Source of the DNA: an uncultured Campylobacter sp.
GTDB lineage: Bacteria > Campylobacterota > Campylobacteria > Campylobacterales > Campylobacteraceae
Direction: 5' to 3'
Assembly: GCA_937896205.1 (NCBI GenBank)
Contig: CALBNA010000031.1
Coordinates: 1-7,745, forward strand
Length of the DNA: 7,745 bases
The translations under genes were made by a program, and so were the position numbers. The notes beneath the pieces are model-generated. The model was not told the origin of the DNA and made no database searches. It worked only from the letters and a program-made list of their open reading frames with translations. Numbering within the stretch: position 1 is the stretch's first letter; each line of letters opens with the position of its first letter. Below are positions 1 to 4,964 of this stretch, one piece after another.

Positions 1-54
1 GTAATAGCTTGATATATTCGTGTTTTATGATTATTTATGTTAAATTTTTGCATT

Positions 55-85
55 AAGCTTACCACGACCGATTTTGTGCTAAAAT
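55..85 (+). promoter_or_regulatory. Promoter of MOMP porin 1 (extended -10 plus upstream AAGCTT)
   Basis: An extended -10 box, TGCTAAAAT, lies at 77-85 and predicts a start near position 92 and a leader of about 26 nt. No TTGACA-type -35 is seen, as is usual for Campylobacter sigma-70 promoters. TTAAGCTT at 53-60 sits where a -35 would be; the same word occurs at exactly the same distance from the -10 box in front of the second porin. The upstream 50 bp are T-rich. The -10 call is by eye and the role of AAGCTT is inferred. Confidence 0.6.
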
Positions 86-117
86 TATGACTATAAAACT
101 TTTATAAAGGAGAACTT

Positions 118-1305
118 ATGAAACTCGCTAAAATTTCTTTAGCTGCTTTGGTTGCGCTAGGCGCTTTCTCTACTTTAAATGCTACTCCGCTTGAAGAAGC
201 TATTAAAGATGTAGATTTTTCTGGATTTGCAAGATATAGATATACTCACAATAAAGTCCGCTGGAATGGTATGCCAGGCGCATTCAACAAAAATAATGCA
301 AATCATAACTTCAGATTCGTAGGTACTTTTAAGGCTGCTCTTGACGATAACTTCTTTGGTGTTTTGGGTCTAAGATACGCAGCAAATGACGGTTCTGGAT
401 TTAATGGCGATACCACCAATACTACAAGCTCATTTGGTGTAAGAGAATTTTATCTTGGCTACAATATAAACAATACTACAATAACAGCTGGCAAACAATT
501 TGTTAAAACATATTTTGACGATGATTTGGTAGGAACTGGTTTAAGAGTACAAAACACTGATATATCAGGTCTTACTTTGGTTGGTGTTGCTTTTGACGCA
601 CTTGAAACAGATAGCATTGACTATGACGGTCGACTACTATCAGGCCTAGCAGGATCAAAAAGCCTTAACTACTATGGCGTGGGTGTAATGGGAAGCTATG
701 ATCCTGTAAACTTTAAAGCTTGGTGGGCATATCTTGAGGATACCGCAAATTTATTTGCAGCTGATGCGGCTTTGAAATTTGATCTAGATGCAGTAAAACT
801 AGGCTTACAAGCACAATATGTTCACAATGAGTCAGACGACAATAACTTTGGTGATGCAAATTTCTTCGCAGCTAAAGGTGATGTAGGATTTGCCGGAGTC
901 GGTTTAAATGCAGGTTATATCTACTATAAGGCTAAAGACGATAAAAAATCTTTTGTAACTGTTGAAGACAACGGCAAACTAATCAACCCAGGCAAACTAC
1001 TTAACTCGGTCATGAACGGTAGCGCTCAATACTACAATAATATCAAAGACAAAAACGACTATTGGTTTGTCGGAGCGTCATATAAATTTAACGAGTTTGG
1101 CTTGTATGCTAACTATATAGACGGTAAGGGCTATAGCTATAGATACAATAAGAGAGTTGATAGAGACGAGTGGAACGTCGGCGGTAGCTATGCTTACAGC
1201 AAAAAACTTAATTTCTCTACATTCTATGCAGCGGCTAAAGAAAAAGACGGAGATCATAAAAATAAACACGACCGCATAAGATTCGAAGCCAAATACAGCT
1301 TCTAA
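118..1305 (+). CDS. porA: Major outer membrane protein (MOMP) porin, copy 1
   Basis: A 395-residue Campylobacter-type major outer membrane porin. The family forms trimeric beta-barrels that let small hydrophilic solutes cross the outer membrane and is usually the most abundant surface protein. Residues 1-22 are a Sec signal peptide with a hydrophobic core ending in LNA, so the mature protein should begin TPLEEA. This is followed by the family N-terminus (SGFARYRYTHN) and alternating aromatic/polar strands such as FYLGYNINNTTITAGKQF. The chain ends in KYSF, a terminal aromatic residue as expected for recognition by the BAM insertion machinery. Length is close to the roughly 400-425 residues usual for the family. 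The ATG at 118 is supported by the strong ribosome site AAAGGAG at 106-112. It is clearly paralogous to the porin at 2129-3319. The loops are polar and diverge most between the two copies. The family assignment is secure; the symbol is borrowed from C. jejuni. Confidence 0.93.
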   Translation: MKLAKISLAALVALGAFSTLNATPLEEAIKDVDFSGFARYRYTHNKVRWNGMPGAFNKNNANHNFRFVGTFKAALDDNFFGVLGLRYAANDGSGFNGDTTNTTSSFGVREFYLGYNINNTTITAGKQFVKTYFDDDLVGTGLRVQNTDISGLTLVGVAFDALETDSIDYDGRLLSGLAGSKSLNYYGVGVMGSYDPVNFKAWWAYLEDTANLFAADAALKFDLDAVKLGLQAQYVHNESDDNNFGDANFFAAKGDVGFAGVGLNAGYIYYKAKDDKKSFVTVEDNGKLINPGKLLNSVMNGSAQYYNNIKDKNDYWFVGASYKFNEFGLYANYIDGKGYSYRYNKRVDRDEWNVGGSYAYSKKLNFSTFYAAAKEKDGDHKNKHDRIRFEAKYSF

Positions 1306-1323
1306 TCAAAAAAGCTAGTTTTA

Positions 1324-1332
1324 TGCTATAAT
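1324..1332 (+). promoter_or_regulatory. Extended -10 promoter of the cytochrome c gene, overlapping the porin terminator
   Basis: TGCTATAAT is a perfect extended -10 box. Its last three bases (AAT, 1330-1332) are also the foot of the left arm of the porin terminator hairpin. A start 6-8 nt downstream would fall near 1338-1340, inside that arm, giving a leader of roughly 48 nt. An RNA started here would lack most of the left arm and could not form the terminator, whereas RNA from the upstream porin could. No AAGCTT element at porin spacing is present. Confidence 0.6.
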
Positions 1333-1364
1333 CCCAAGCAAAATTTCCCTTGCTTGGGATTTTT
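1330..1364 (+). terminator. Rho-independent terminator of MOMP porin 1
   Basis: A perfect 12-bp stem pairs AATCCCAAGCAA (1330-1341) with TTGCTTGGGATT (1350-1361) around an 8-nt loop, and is followed by T residues to 1364. It begins 25 nt after the porin stop codon. The strong stem and T run make an intrinsic terminator very likely. It overlaps the promoter of the next gene. Confidence 0.85.
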
Positions 1365-1386
1365 AAATTTATCAAAAAGGTTTTTT

Positions 1387-1950
1387 ATGAAATTTATGCA
1401 TTTTTCGCTTTTAGCATGTCTTTTGACTTTTTCTTTAAATGCTGCAGACGAGCCGAGTTATATATTCGAGGCAAAGGGTGAATTTGCAAAAGAGCTAAAA
1501 AGTTTGGTAGAAAAATATTCTAAAGACGAAAATATAAGTATAAACGTTTATGAAAAAGCTCCTGAGACCGATGGTGGCGGCAAGTTTTTAAATATCGGCG
1601 TAGATAGCAAAAGAAGGTATAGTGTGGAAAAAGGTCGTGAACTGTATGCTAAAAATTGCGCTTCTTGTCATGGCGAAGATGGGAATAAAAGAGCTTATGG
1701 CACATCCAAAAAGTTAACTAAAGTAAGTGCAGAGGATATAGAGGCTGCTTTTTCTGGTTATCTAAACGATTCTGACTATGGCGGAAATATGAGAAATCTA
1801 ATGAAAACCGTTGCCGCCAAAACAAAATATAGCGACCTTGGGGCAATTATTGCCTTTTTAAAGGGCAAAGATGCTTTGCAATATAAGGGAAGCGAACAGG
1901 AAAACTCTGACGTCTCTACTACTCCTACTCAGGGAAGCTACTTAAAATAA
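1387..1950 (+). CDS. Periplasmic class I c-type cytochrome with N-terminal extension
   Basis: A 187-residue exported monohaem cytochrome c, expected to carry electrons in the periplasm. Residues 1 to about 19 form a signal peptide (hydrophobic FSLLACLLTFSL, cleavage likely after LNA). Residues 20-80 form a charged region with no motif I recognise (YIFEAKGEFAKELKSLVEKY). Residues 80-162 are a small cytochrome c domain: C91-A-S-C94-H95 binds haem covalently, and the sixth ligand should be M135 or M139 (GGNMRNLM). The last helix is DLGAIIAFLKG. Residues 165-187 are a polar Ser/Thr/Gln tail. The frame stays open upstream to a TTG at 1354, but ATG 1387 is preferred: AAAAAGG lies 6 nt upstream, the signal peptide starts there, and 1354 lies inside the terminator stem. 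It sits between two porins with its own promoter. The haem domain resembles small c553/c6-type carriers; the redox partner cannot be told from sequence. Confidence 0.88.
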   Translation: MKFMHFSLLACLLTFSLNAADEPSYIFEAKGEFAKELKSLVEKYSKDENISINVYEKAPETDGGGKFLNIGVDSKRRYSVEKGRELYAKNCASCHGEDGNKRAYGTSKKLTKVSAEDIEAAFSGYLNDSDYGGNMRNLMKTVAAKTKYSDLGAIIAFLKGKDALQYKGSEQENSDVSTTPTQGSYLK

Positions 1951-1957
1951 TCCAATT

Positions 1958-1984
1958 TGCCGAGTCGATTTGGCTCGGCATGTT
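1958..1984 (+). terminator. Hairpin after the cytochrome gene, probable weak terminator
   Basis: TGCCGAG (1958-1964) pairs with CTCGGCA (1974-1980), extended inward by a T-G and a C-G pair to leave a 5-nt loop. The stem is GC-rich, but the following TGTTAAAA is a poor T tract, so termination may be partial. It begins 8 nt after the stop codon. Confidence 0.55.
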
Positions 1985-2063
1985 AAAAATATTCTAAATT
2001 TTAAATCCCTATAGTATATTTTAGTAAACGCTTGGTAATATTCCAAAGAAATATAAATTTTTT

Positions 2064-2094
2064 AAGCTTGTTGAAGGCTACATTATGTTAAGAT
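2064..2094 (+). promoter_or_regulatory. Promoter of MOMP porin 2 (extended -10 plus upstream AAGCTT)
   Basis: The extended -10 box TGTTAAGAT lies at 2086-2094, predicting a start near 2101 and a leader of about 27 nt. TTAAGCTT at 2062-2069 starts 25 bp before the -10 hexamer, the same spacing as in the porin 1 promoter. The rest of the upstream DNA is not obviously similar between the two promoters. Assigned by eye. Confidence 0.55.
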
Positions 2095-2128
2095 TCTAAA
2101 ATATTAAATCTTATTTGAGGAGAAAATA

Positions 2129-3319
2129 ATGAAAATTGCTAAAATTTCATTAGCTGCTTTGGTTGCACTAGGTGCTTTTTCAACTGTAGCGAGTGCTACG
2201 CCACTTGAAGAGGCGATCAAAAATGTAGATCTTTCTGGATATGCAAGATATAGATATAATAACGTTACAGTTAAGAAAGCTAACGGTGTAAAAGATAATA
2301 CGACTGCACATCACCAATTTAAATCAGAATTTTCTTTTAAAGCTGCTTTAGATGATAATTTCTTTGGTGTTTTAACACTTAGATATAATTCCAACGACAG
2401 CTCTGCTTTTAATGCAGATGGACGCAGCGATAGAACAGATACAACAAGTCCATTTAACGTAAAAGAATTTTACCTTGGATATAACGTAGGTAACACTACA
2501 ATAACTGCAGGTAAGCAAACCATAGGTTCATTCTTTACTGATGATGCTGTAGGTACTGGCGTCAGAGTTGAAAATAGAGATATTACAGGCTTGACTCTAA
2601 CTGCATTTGCTTTTGATGCATTAGAAAATAACGGCGAGAGCGATGGCGCTATTTACACTAATGCCCCTGGTATCTTTAATAACAACCTATATGCGGTAGC
2701 TGCTATCGGCTCTTATGATCCGGTAAGCTTCCAACTATGGTATGCATCTTTGGTTGATTCTGTTAACCTCATCATAGGTGACGTAAACTTTAGTCTTAAT
2801 ATTACTGATGATGTAAATATCGGTGCTCAAGTTCAATATGCACATGCTGATATAGACAATAATGTTGGCGTAAACTTTAAAGATACGGATTTCTATGCAG
2901 GTGAACTTGGTACAAAAGTATTTGGCGCTGATGTAGCTGCTGGTTATATCGGATATAAAGTTCATGACAAAGAAAAAGGTTTTGTAAGCCTAGAGGATCA
3001 AGGTTCATTTATAGATGTAGGTGAGATAAAATCTGCTCTTGATTATACTGCTCTTGAAGGTAAAGCTAACTTCTGGTTCTTGAAAGCAGGATACACTTTT
3101 GCTGAGAAATTTAGAGTCGGTGGCGATTATTCTAATGGTAAAGTTAAACTTGCTTCAGGCGATAAAGAGAAATATCAAGAGTATGTAGCAAGACTAACTT
3201 ATGACTATAGTGCTAAACTTCAATTCTCAAGCTTCTATGCGTATGAGATTAACAAGCATCAAGATGACTCAAAAGATAAAACTAAACAGCTAAGATTCCA
3301 AGCTAAATACACATTCTAA
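2129..3319 (+). CDS. porA: Major outer membrane protein (MOMP) porin, copy 2
   Basis: A 396-residue paralogue of the porin at 118-1305, again an outer-membrane beta-barrel of the Campylobacter MOMP family. The signal peptide is residues 1-23, ending ASA before TPLEEA, and is nearly identical to copy 1 (shared KISLAALVALGAFST). Other shared blocks are SGYARYRY, FKAALDDNFFGVL, the FYLGYN...NTTITAGKQ strand pair, GSYDPV, and the C-terminal RFQAKYTF. The terminal Phe fits an outer-membrane barrel. Regions between these blocks differ strongly, as expected for surface loops. ATG 2129 is preceded by GAGGAGA at 2117-2123. The gene has its own promoter and a strong terminator. The DNA looks somewhat more AT-rich at third positions than copy 1. 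Two intact paralogues suggest differential expression or different pore/antigen properties, but neither can be read from the sequence. Confidence 0.93.
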   Translation: MKIAKISLAALVALGAFSTVASATPLEEAIKNVDLSGYARYRYNNVTVKKANGVKDNTTAHHQFKSEFSFKAALDDNFFGVLTLRYNSNDSSAFNADGRSDRTDTTSPFNVKEFYLGYNVGNTTITAGKQTIGSFFTDDAVGTGVRVENRDITGLTLTAFAFDALENNGESDGAIYTNAPGIFNNNLYAVAAIGSYDPVSFQLWYASLVDSVNLIIGDVNFSLNITDDVNIGAQVQYAHADIDNNVGVNFKDTDFYAGELGTKVFGADVAAGYIGYKVHDKEKGFVSLEDQGSFIDVGEIKSALDYTALEGKANFWFLKAGYTFAEKFRVGGDYSNGKVKLASGDKEKYQEYVARLTYDYSAKLQFSSFYAYEINKHQDDSKDKTKQLRFQAKYTF

Positions 3320-3325
3320 TTTTAA

Positions 3326-3357
3326 ATATCTCGGGTTTATCCCGAGATATCTCCTTT
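3326..3357 (+). terminator. Rho-independent terminator of MOMP porin 2
   Basis: A perfect 10-bp stem joins ATATCTCGGG (3326-3335) to CCCGAGATAT (3341-3350) around a TTTAT loop and is followed by the pyrimidine tract CTCCTTT. It starts 6 nt after the stop codon. The tail is not a pure T run, but stem strength and position make it a convincing terminator. Confidence 0.75.
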
Positions 3358-3504
3358 CTATAGGTCTTTATGTTATACTTTTCAAAAAATAAGGTACAAA
3401 TCCTTACTTGACTTTTAAAGTTATCTAAAAAGTACTTGATAAAATTTGCAAGCAAAAACACCCAAATAAAACATCCAAATTACTACATTATATGATAAAC
3501 TAAT

Positions 3505-3599
3505 TTTAGGCTCAAGATAAGTTAAGGAGGATTCTCTCTTGTCATCTTTGGTAAAATATGATAGAAAGTTTTTGTATATTTACTGTTATTGAGCCTAAA
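3505..3599. repeat. Inverted repeat of 11 bp enclosing 73 bp (MITE-like)
   Basis: TTTAGGCTCAA at 3505-3515 is matched exactly in inverted orientation by TTGAGCCTAAA at 3589-3599. The inside contains a near-perfect Shine-Dalgarno AAGGAGG (3524-3530) and, 8 nt later, a TTG that opens an 18-codon frame ending in the right arm. I see no clear target duplication. It could be a small non-autonomous element, an end of a lost insertion sequence, or a chance structure in AT-rich DNA. Confidence 0.4.
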
Positions 3600-3688
3600 T
3601 TCACGCTCTTTTAATGAAGCAAAAACTCTCTTTTTCTTAGACTTCCTGTAGTCACTACGGTGTTACTATGCTTTAGAGAAGATTCTTT

Positions 3689-3990
3689 TAAATTTAGACA
3701 ATCTAACATAATCCCAGATTTTTCTCGACCTTTTATGTGGTTTTACTGTTGGCCTCTTGCAAAATAGCAAACTAGTTCATTCTTTGAATATTTTACTCTA
3801 CAACGAGTCTTTGCTTACTAATCAACCTAACCATCATAGGCTTCCCCAATGGTCTCAATAAATTATAGTATCGGTATTAGTTCATTTGTAGAGTAGTTTT
3901 TAATTATTTGGTATAGATCTTTCCGTCATGCTTTGGCATTCCGAATACATGTGTTTTTTACCCCTACCTTTCTTGCTTTTAAATGGCTAT
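3689..3990 (-). pseudogene. Possible remnant of an insertion-sequence transposase (IS1-like), heavily decayed
   Basis: Read on the minus strand across shifted frames, several pieces appear in the order expected of an IS1-family transposase. First is a zinc-ribbon-like stretch (KSKKGRGKKHMYSECQS, about 3930-3985). Then come DHWGSL near 3837-3854, resembling the TDxW active-site block, SKQRLVVE at 3796-3819, resembling the SK...VE block, and NELVCYFAR at 3755-3781. Last is KSGIMLDCLNL at 3689-3721, resembling the C-terminal SKSxxML block. Stops and frameshifts separate them, and the space between ribbon and DHW is far too short, so a large internal deletion would be needed. The matches are from memory and by eye; each alone is weak and only their order is suggestive. 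An unrelated pseudogene or chance remains possible. Confidence 0.33.
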
Positions 3991-4171
3991 AGTAAATCTC
4001 TATCTTGTCGCTAAAATTACTTATTTTAGCTTCGCTACGCTCGTTACTCTTTAAGAGCTCGCACTTTTTTGATACTAAAATTCTGATGTTTTTAGTTGTT
4101 TTGTTGATTCTTTTTTCTAAGATTTTAGTAAAATCCGCTATTTTATTATCTTCTATACTAAATAAAAAATA
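3926..4171 (-). pseudogene. Start-less 81-codon open frame, probable truncated gene remnant
   Basis: On the minus strand a frame runs open from 4171 to a TGA at 3926-3928, bounded upstream by TAA at 4172-4174. It has no ATG, GTG or TTG anywhere, so it cannot be translated as it stands. It reads as a lysine-rich, polar chain (TKILEKRINKTTKN, then VSKKCELLKSNERSEAK, then ISNFSDKIEIYYS). The central piece recurs in altered form, LKSNEPSEVK, at 4222-4257. I cannot name a family. Its likely meaning is the 3' part of a lost gene or an interspersed repeat. The hydrophobic plus-strand frame at 4005-4187 is its mirror. Confidence 0.35.
4020..4054. repeat. Imperfect direct repeat, copy A
   Basis: About 35 bp that match copy B (4222-4257) at roughly 31 positions with one single-base gap, including CTTCGCT and GCTCGTTACT. 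On the minus strand it encodes LKSNERSEAK. The left end overlaps a perfect 8-bp hairpin, GCTAAAAT/ATTTTAGC, at 4010-4030. Confidence 0.6.
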
Positions 4172-4221
4172 TTATAAAATTATCTAAATTTCGTCTCTGA
4201 AATTCTGAAACTAACTATACG

Positions 4222-4257
4222 CTTATTTTTAACTTCGCTTGGCTCGTTACTTTTTAA
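4222..4257. repeat. Imperfect direct repeat, copy B
   Basis: Second copy of the 35-bp unit at 4020-4054, shifted 202-203 bp downstream. On the minus strand it reads LKSNEPSEVK inside a short frame that ends soon after. The conserved peptide sense in both copies suggests the unit derives from coding DNA rather than a binding site. Confidence 0.6.
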
Positions 4258-4419
4258 AATATAGTTCTCATTGCAACTCAATGCTATTTATGTTTGTATT
4301 AAGCTTCGTTGAGCTTAAGTTGATTTTTTGGAGTATTAAGTTTCTGCTTGTTTTGAAAATGTTAAAGATAACTAAGTTGATATTTTGTAGAAATTAAAAT
4401 TTGAAAGAAAAAAGAATAG

Positions 4420-4438
4420 AAAAAAGGGCTTTCGCCCC
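4420..4438 (-). terminator. Rho-independent terminator of dps
   Basis: On the minus strand the sequence is GGGGC, a GAAA tetraloop, GCCCT, then six T residues (pairing 4434-4438 with 4425-4429, one G-U pair). It lies 5 nt beyond the dps stop codon. A GNRA loop on a GC stem followed directly by a T run is a textbook terminator. Confidence 0.88.
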
Positions 4439-4443
4439 GAAAA

Positions 4444-4881
4444 TTATGCCAAAGTAGCTTTTAGCATCCAGATAGCTTTTTCGTATTTGGCGATTTGATC
4501 TTGCGCCATAGTTATGGTCGTGCTGTCTTTTGCTTCCTCAGCGACTTCTTCTAGCTTTTTAAATTCGCCCAGCAAGTGCTCGTACTCGGCCAAAACGCCT
4601 TTTAGAACCTCTGTCGGAGTGTAGCTATCTTTATTGTCAGTTTTTGGATGAGCTAACTTGTTTAGCTCTTCTGTTTTGGTGATAGCTCTACCGCCTAGCT
4701 GTATAGCGCGCTCAGCGACGTCATCAAATATCTCTGCCATATCTTCGTACGCTTTTTCGGTGTATTCGTGTACGCTAAAGAACTGAATACCTTTTACATA
4801 CCAGTGGTAGTCGTGAAATTTAACGAATAACGCATGAGCGTCAGCTTGGATTTGATTTAACTGGGTAACAACTTTTGACAT
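4444..4881 (-). CDS. dps: Dps/NapA-family ferritin-like DNA-protection protein
   Basis: A 145-residue Dps-family mini-ferritin, close in length to H. pylori NapA (144). The family assembles into 12-subunit cytoplasmic shells that oxidise Fe2+ with hydrogen peroxide, store the iron and so protect DNA from Fenton damage. The dinuclear ferroxidase ligands set between subunits are all present: H26, H38, D53 and E57, with W27 beside the first His. The surrounding pattern KFHDYHWYVKG...FFSVHEYTEKAYEDMAEIFDD is diagnostic. The long helices and the C-terminal helix (KYEKAIWMLKATLA) fit the four-helix bundle. There is no lysine-rich N-terminal DNA-binding tail, so DNA protection may be mainly by iron sequestration. 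AAAGGAGA (4886-4893) precedes the ATG at 4881. The gene has its own promoter and terminator, hence is monocistronic. Iron or peroxide control is likely from family behaviour. Confidence 0.96.
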   Translation of the reverse strand: MSKVVTQLNQIQADAHALFVKFHDYHWYVKGIQFFSVHEYTEKAYEDMAEIFDDVAERAIQLGGRAITKTEELNKLAHPKTDNKDSYTPTEVLKGVLAEYEHLLGEFKKLEEVAEEAKDSTTITMAQDQIAKYEKAIWMLKATLA

Positions 4882-4911
4882 TTTGTCTCCTTTGATTTGA
4901 TTTGTGACGGA

Positions 4912-4920
4912 ATTATAGCA
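4912..4920 (-). promoter_or_regulatory. Extended -10 promoter of dps
   Basis: TGCTATAAT on the minus strand is a perfect extended -10, identical to that of the cytochrome gene. A start near 4905 would give a leader of about 24 nt ending at the dps ATG. Upstream DNA is extremely AT-rich with no TTGACA at the right distance. Confidence 0.7.
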
Positions 4921-4941
4921 TATAAAACTTAAAGAAAAATA

Positions 4942-4964
4942 ATTTGCAAATAATAAAAATTATT
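4942..4964. promoter_or_regulatory. Paired AT palindromes upstream of dps, possible metal/peroxide-regulator site
   Basis: ATTTGCAAAT (4942-4951) is a perfect palindrome and overlaps a second one, AATAAT-AAAA-ATTATT (4949-4964). They lie roughly 22-52 bp upstream of the dps -10 box. Fur and PerR sites in Campylobacter are AT-rich dyads, so an operator here is plausible, but such palindromes also arise by chance in AT-rich DNA. Confidence 0.25.

Larger units (their letters stand above)
3358..4419. other. Gene-free AT-rich segment with decayed mobile-element-like DNA
   Basis: About 1.06 kb separates the 3' ends of porin 2 and dps, which converge on it. I find no intact gene, tRNA or credible long open frame in either strand. 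It holds an inverted repeat (3505-3599), broken transposase-like motifs on the minus strand (about 3689-3990), an open frame with no start codon (3926-4171), two copies of a 35-bp direct repeat (4020 and 4222) and small hairpins at 4010-4030 (GCTAAAAT/ATTTTAGC) and 4299-4318 (TTAAGCT/AGCTTAA). Many stops in all frames and low GC indicate decay. A possible orphan extended -10, TGTTATACT, lies at 3371-3379. Confidence 0.6.

Noticed and set aside
1078..1269. Minus-strand open frame within porin 1
   Set aside because: Antisense shadow of the porin; no ribosome site and no family resemblance.
1354..1386. Longer N-terminus for the cytochrome from TTG 1354
   Set aside because: It begins inside the terminator stem, has no ribosome site, and would put 11 residues ahead of a normal signal peptide.
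1381..1386. T6 tract before the cytochrome start as a phase-variation tract
   Set aside because: Too short for slippage control, and no G/C homopolymer of the kind used by Campylobacter is present in the window.
2735..2965. Minus-strand open frame within porin 2
   Set aside because: Antisense shadow of a well-supported porin gene.
4005..4187. Plus-strand 60-codon hydrophobic frame starting at TTG
   Set aside because: No ribosome site, low-complexity Leu/Ile/Ser content from AT-rich DNA, and it mirrors the lysine-rich minus-strand remnant.
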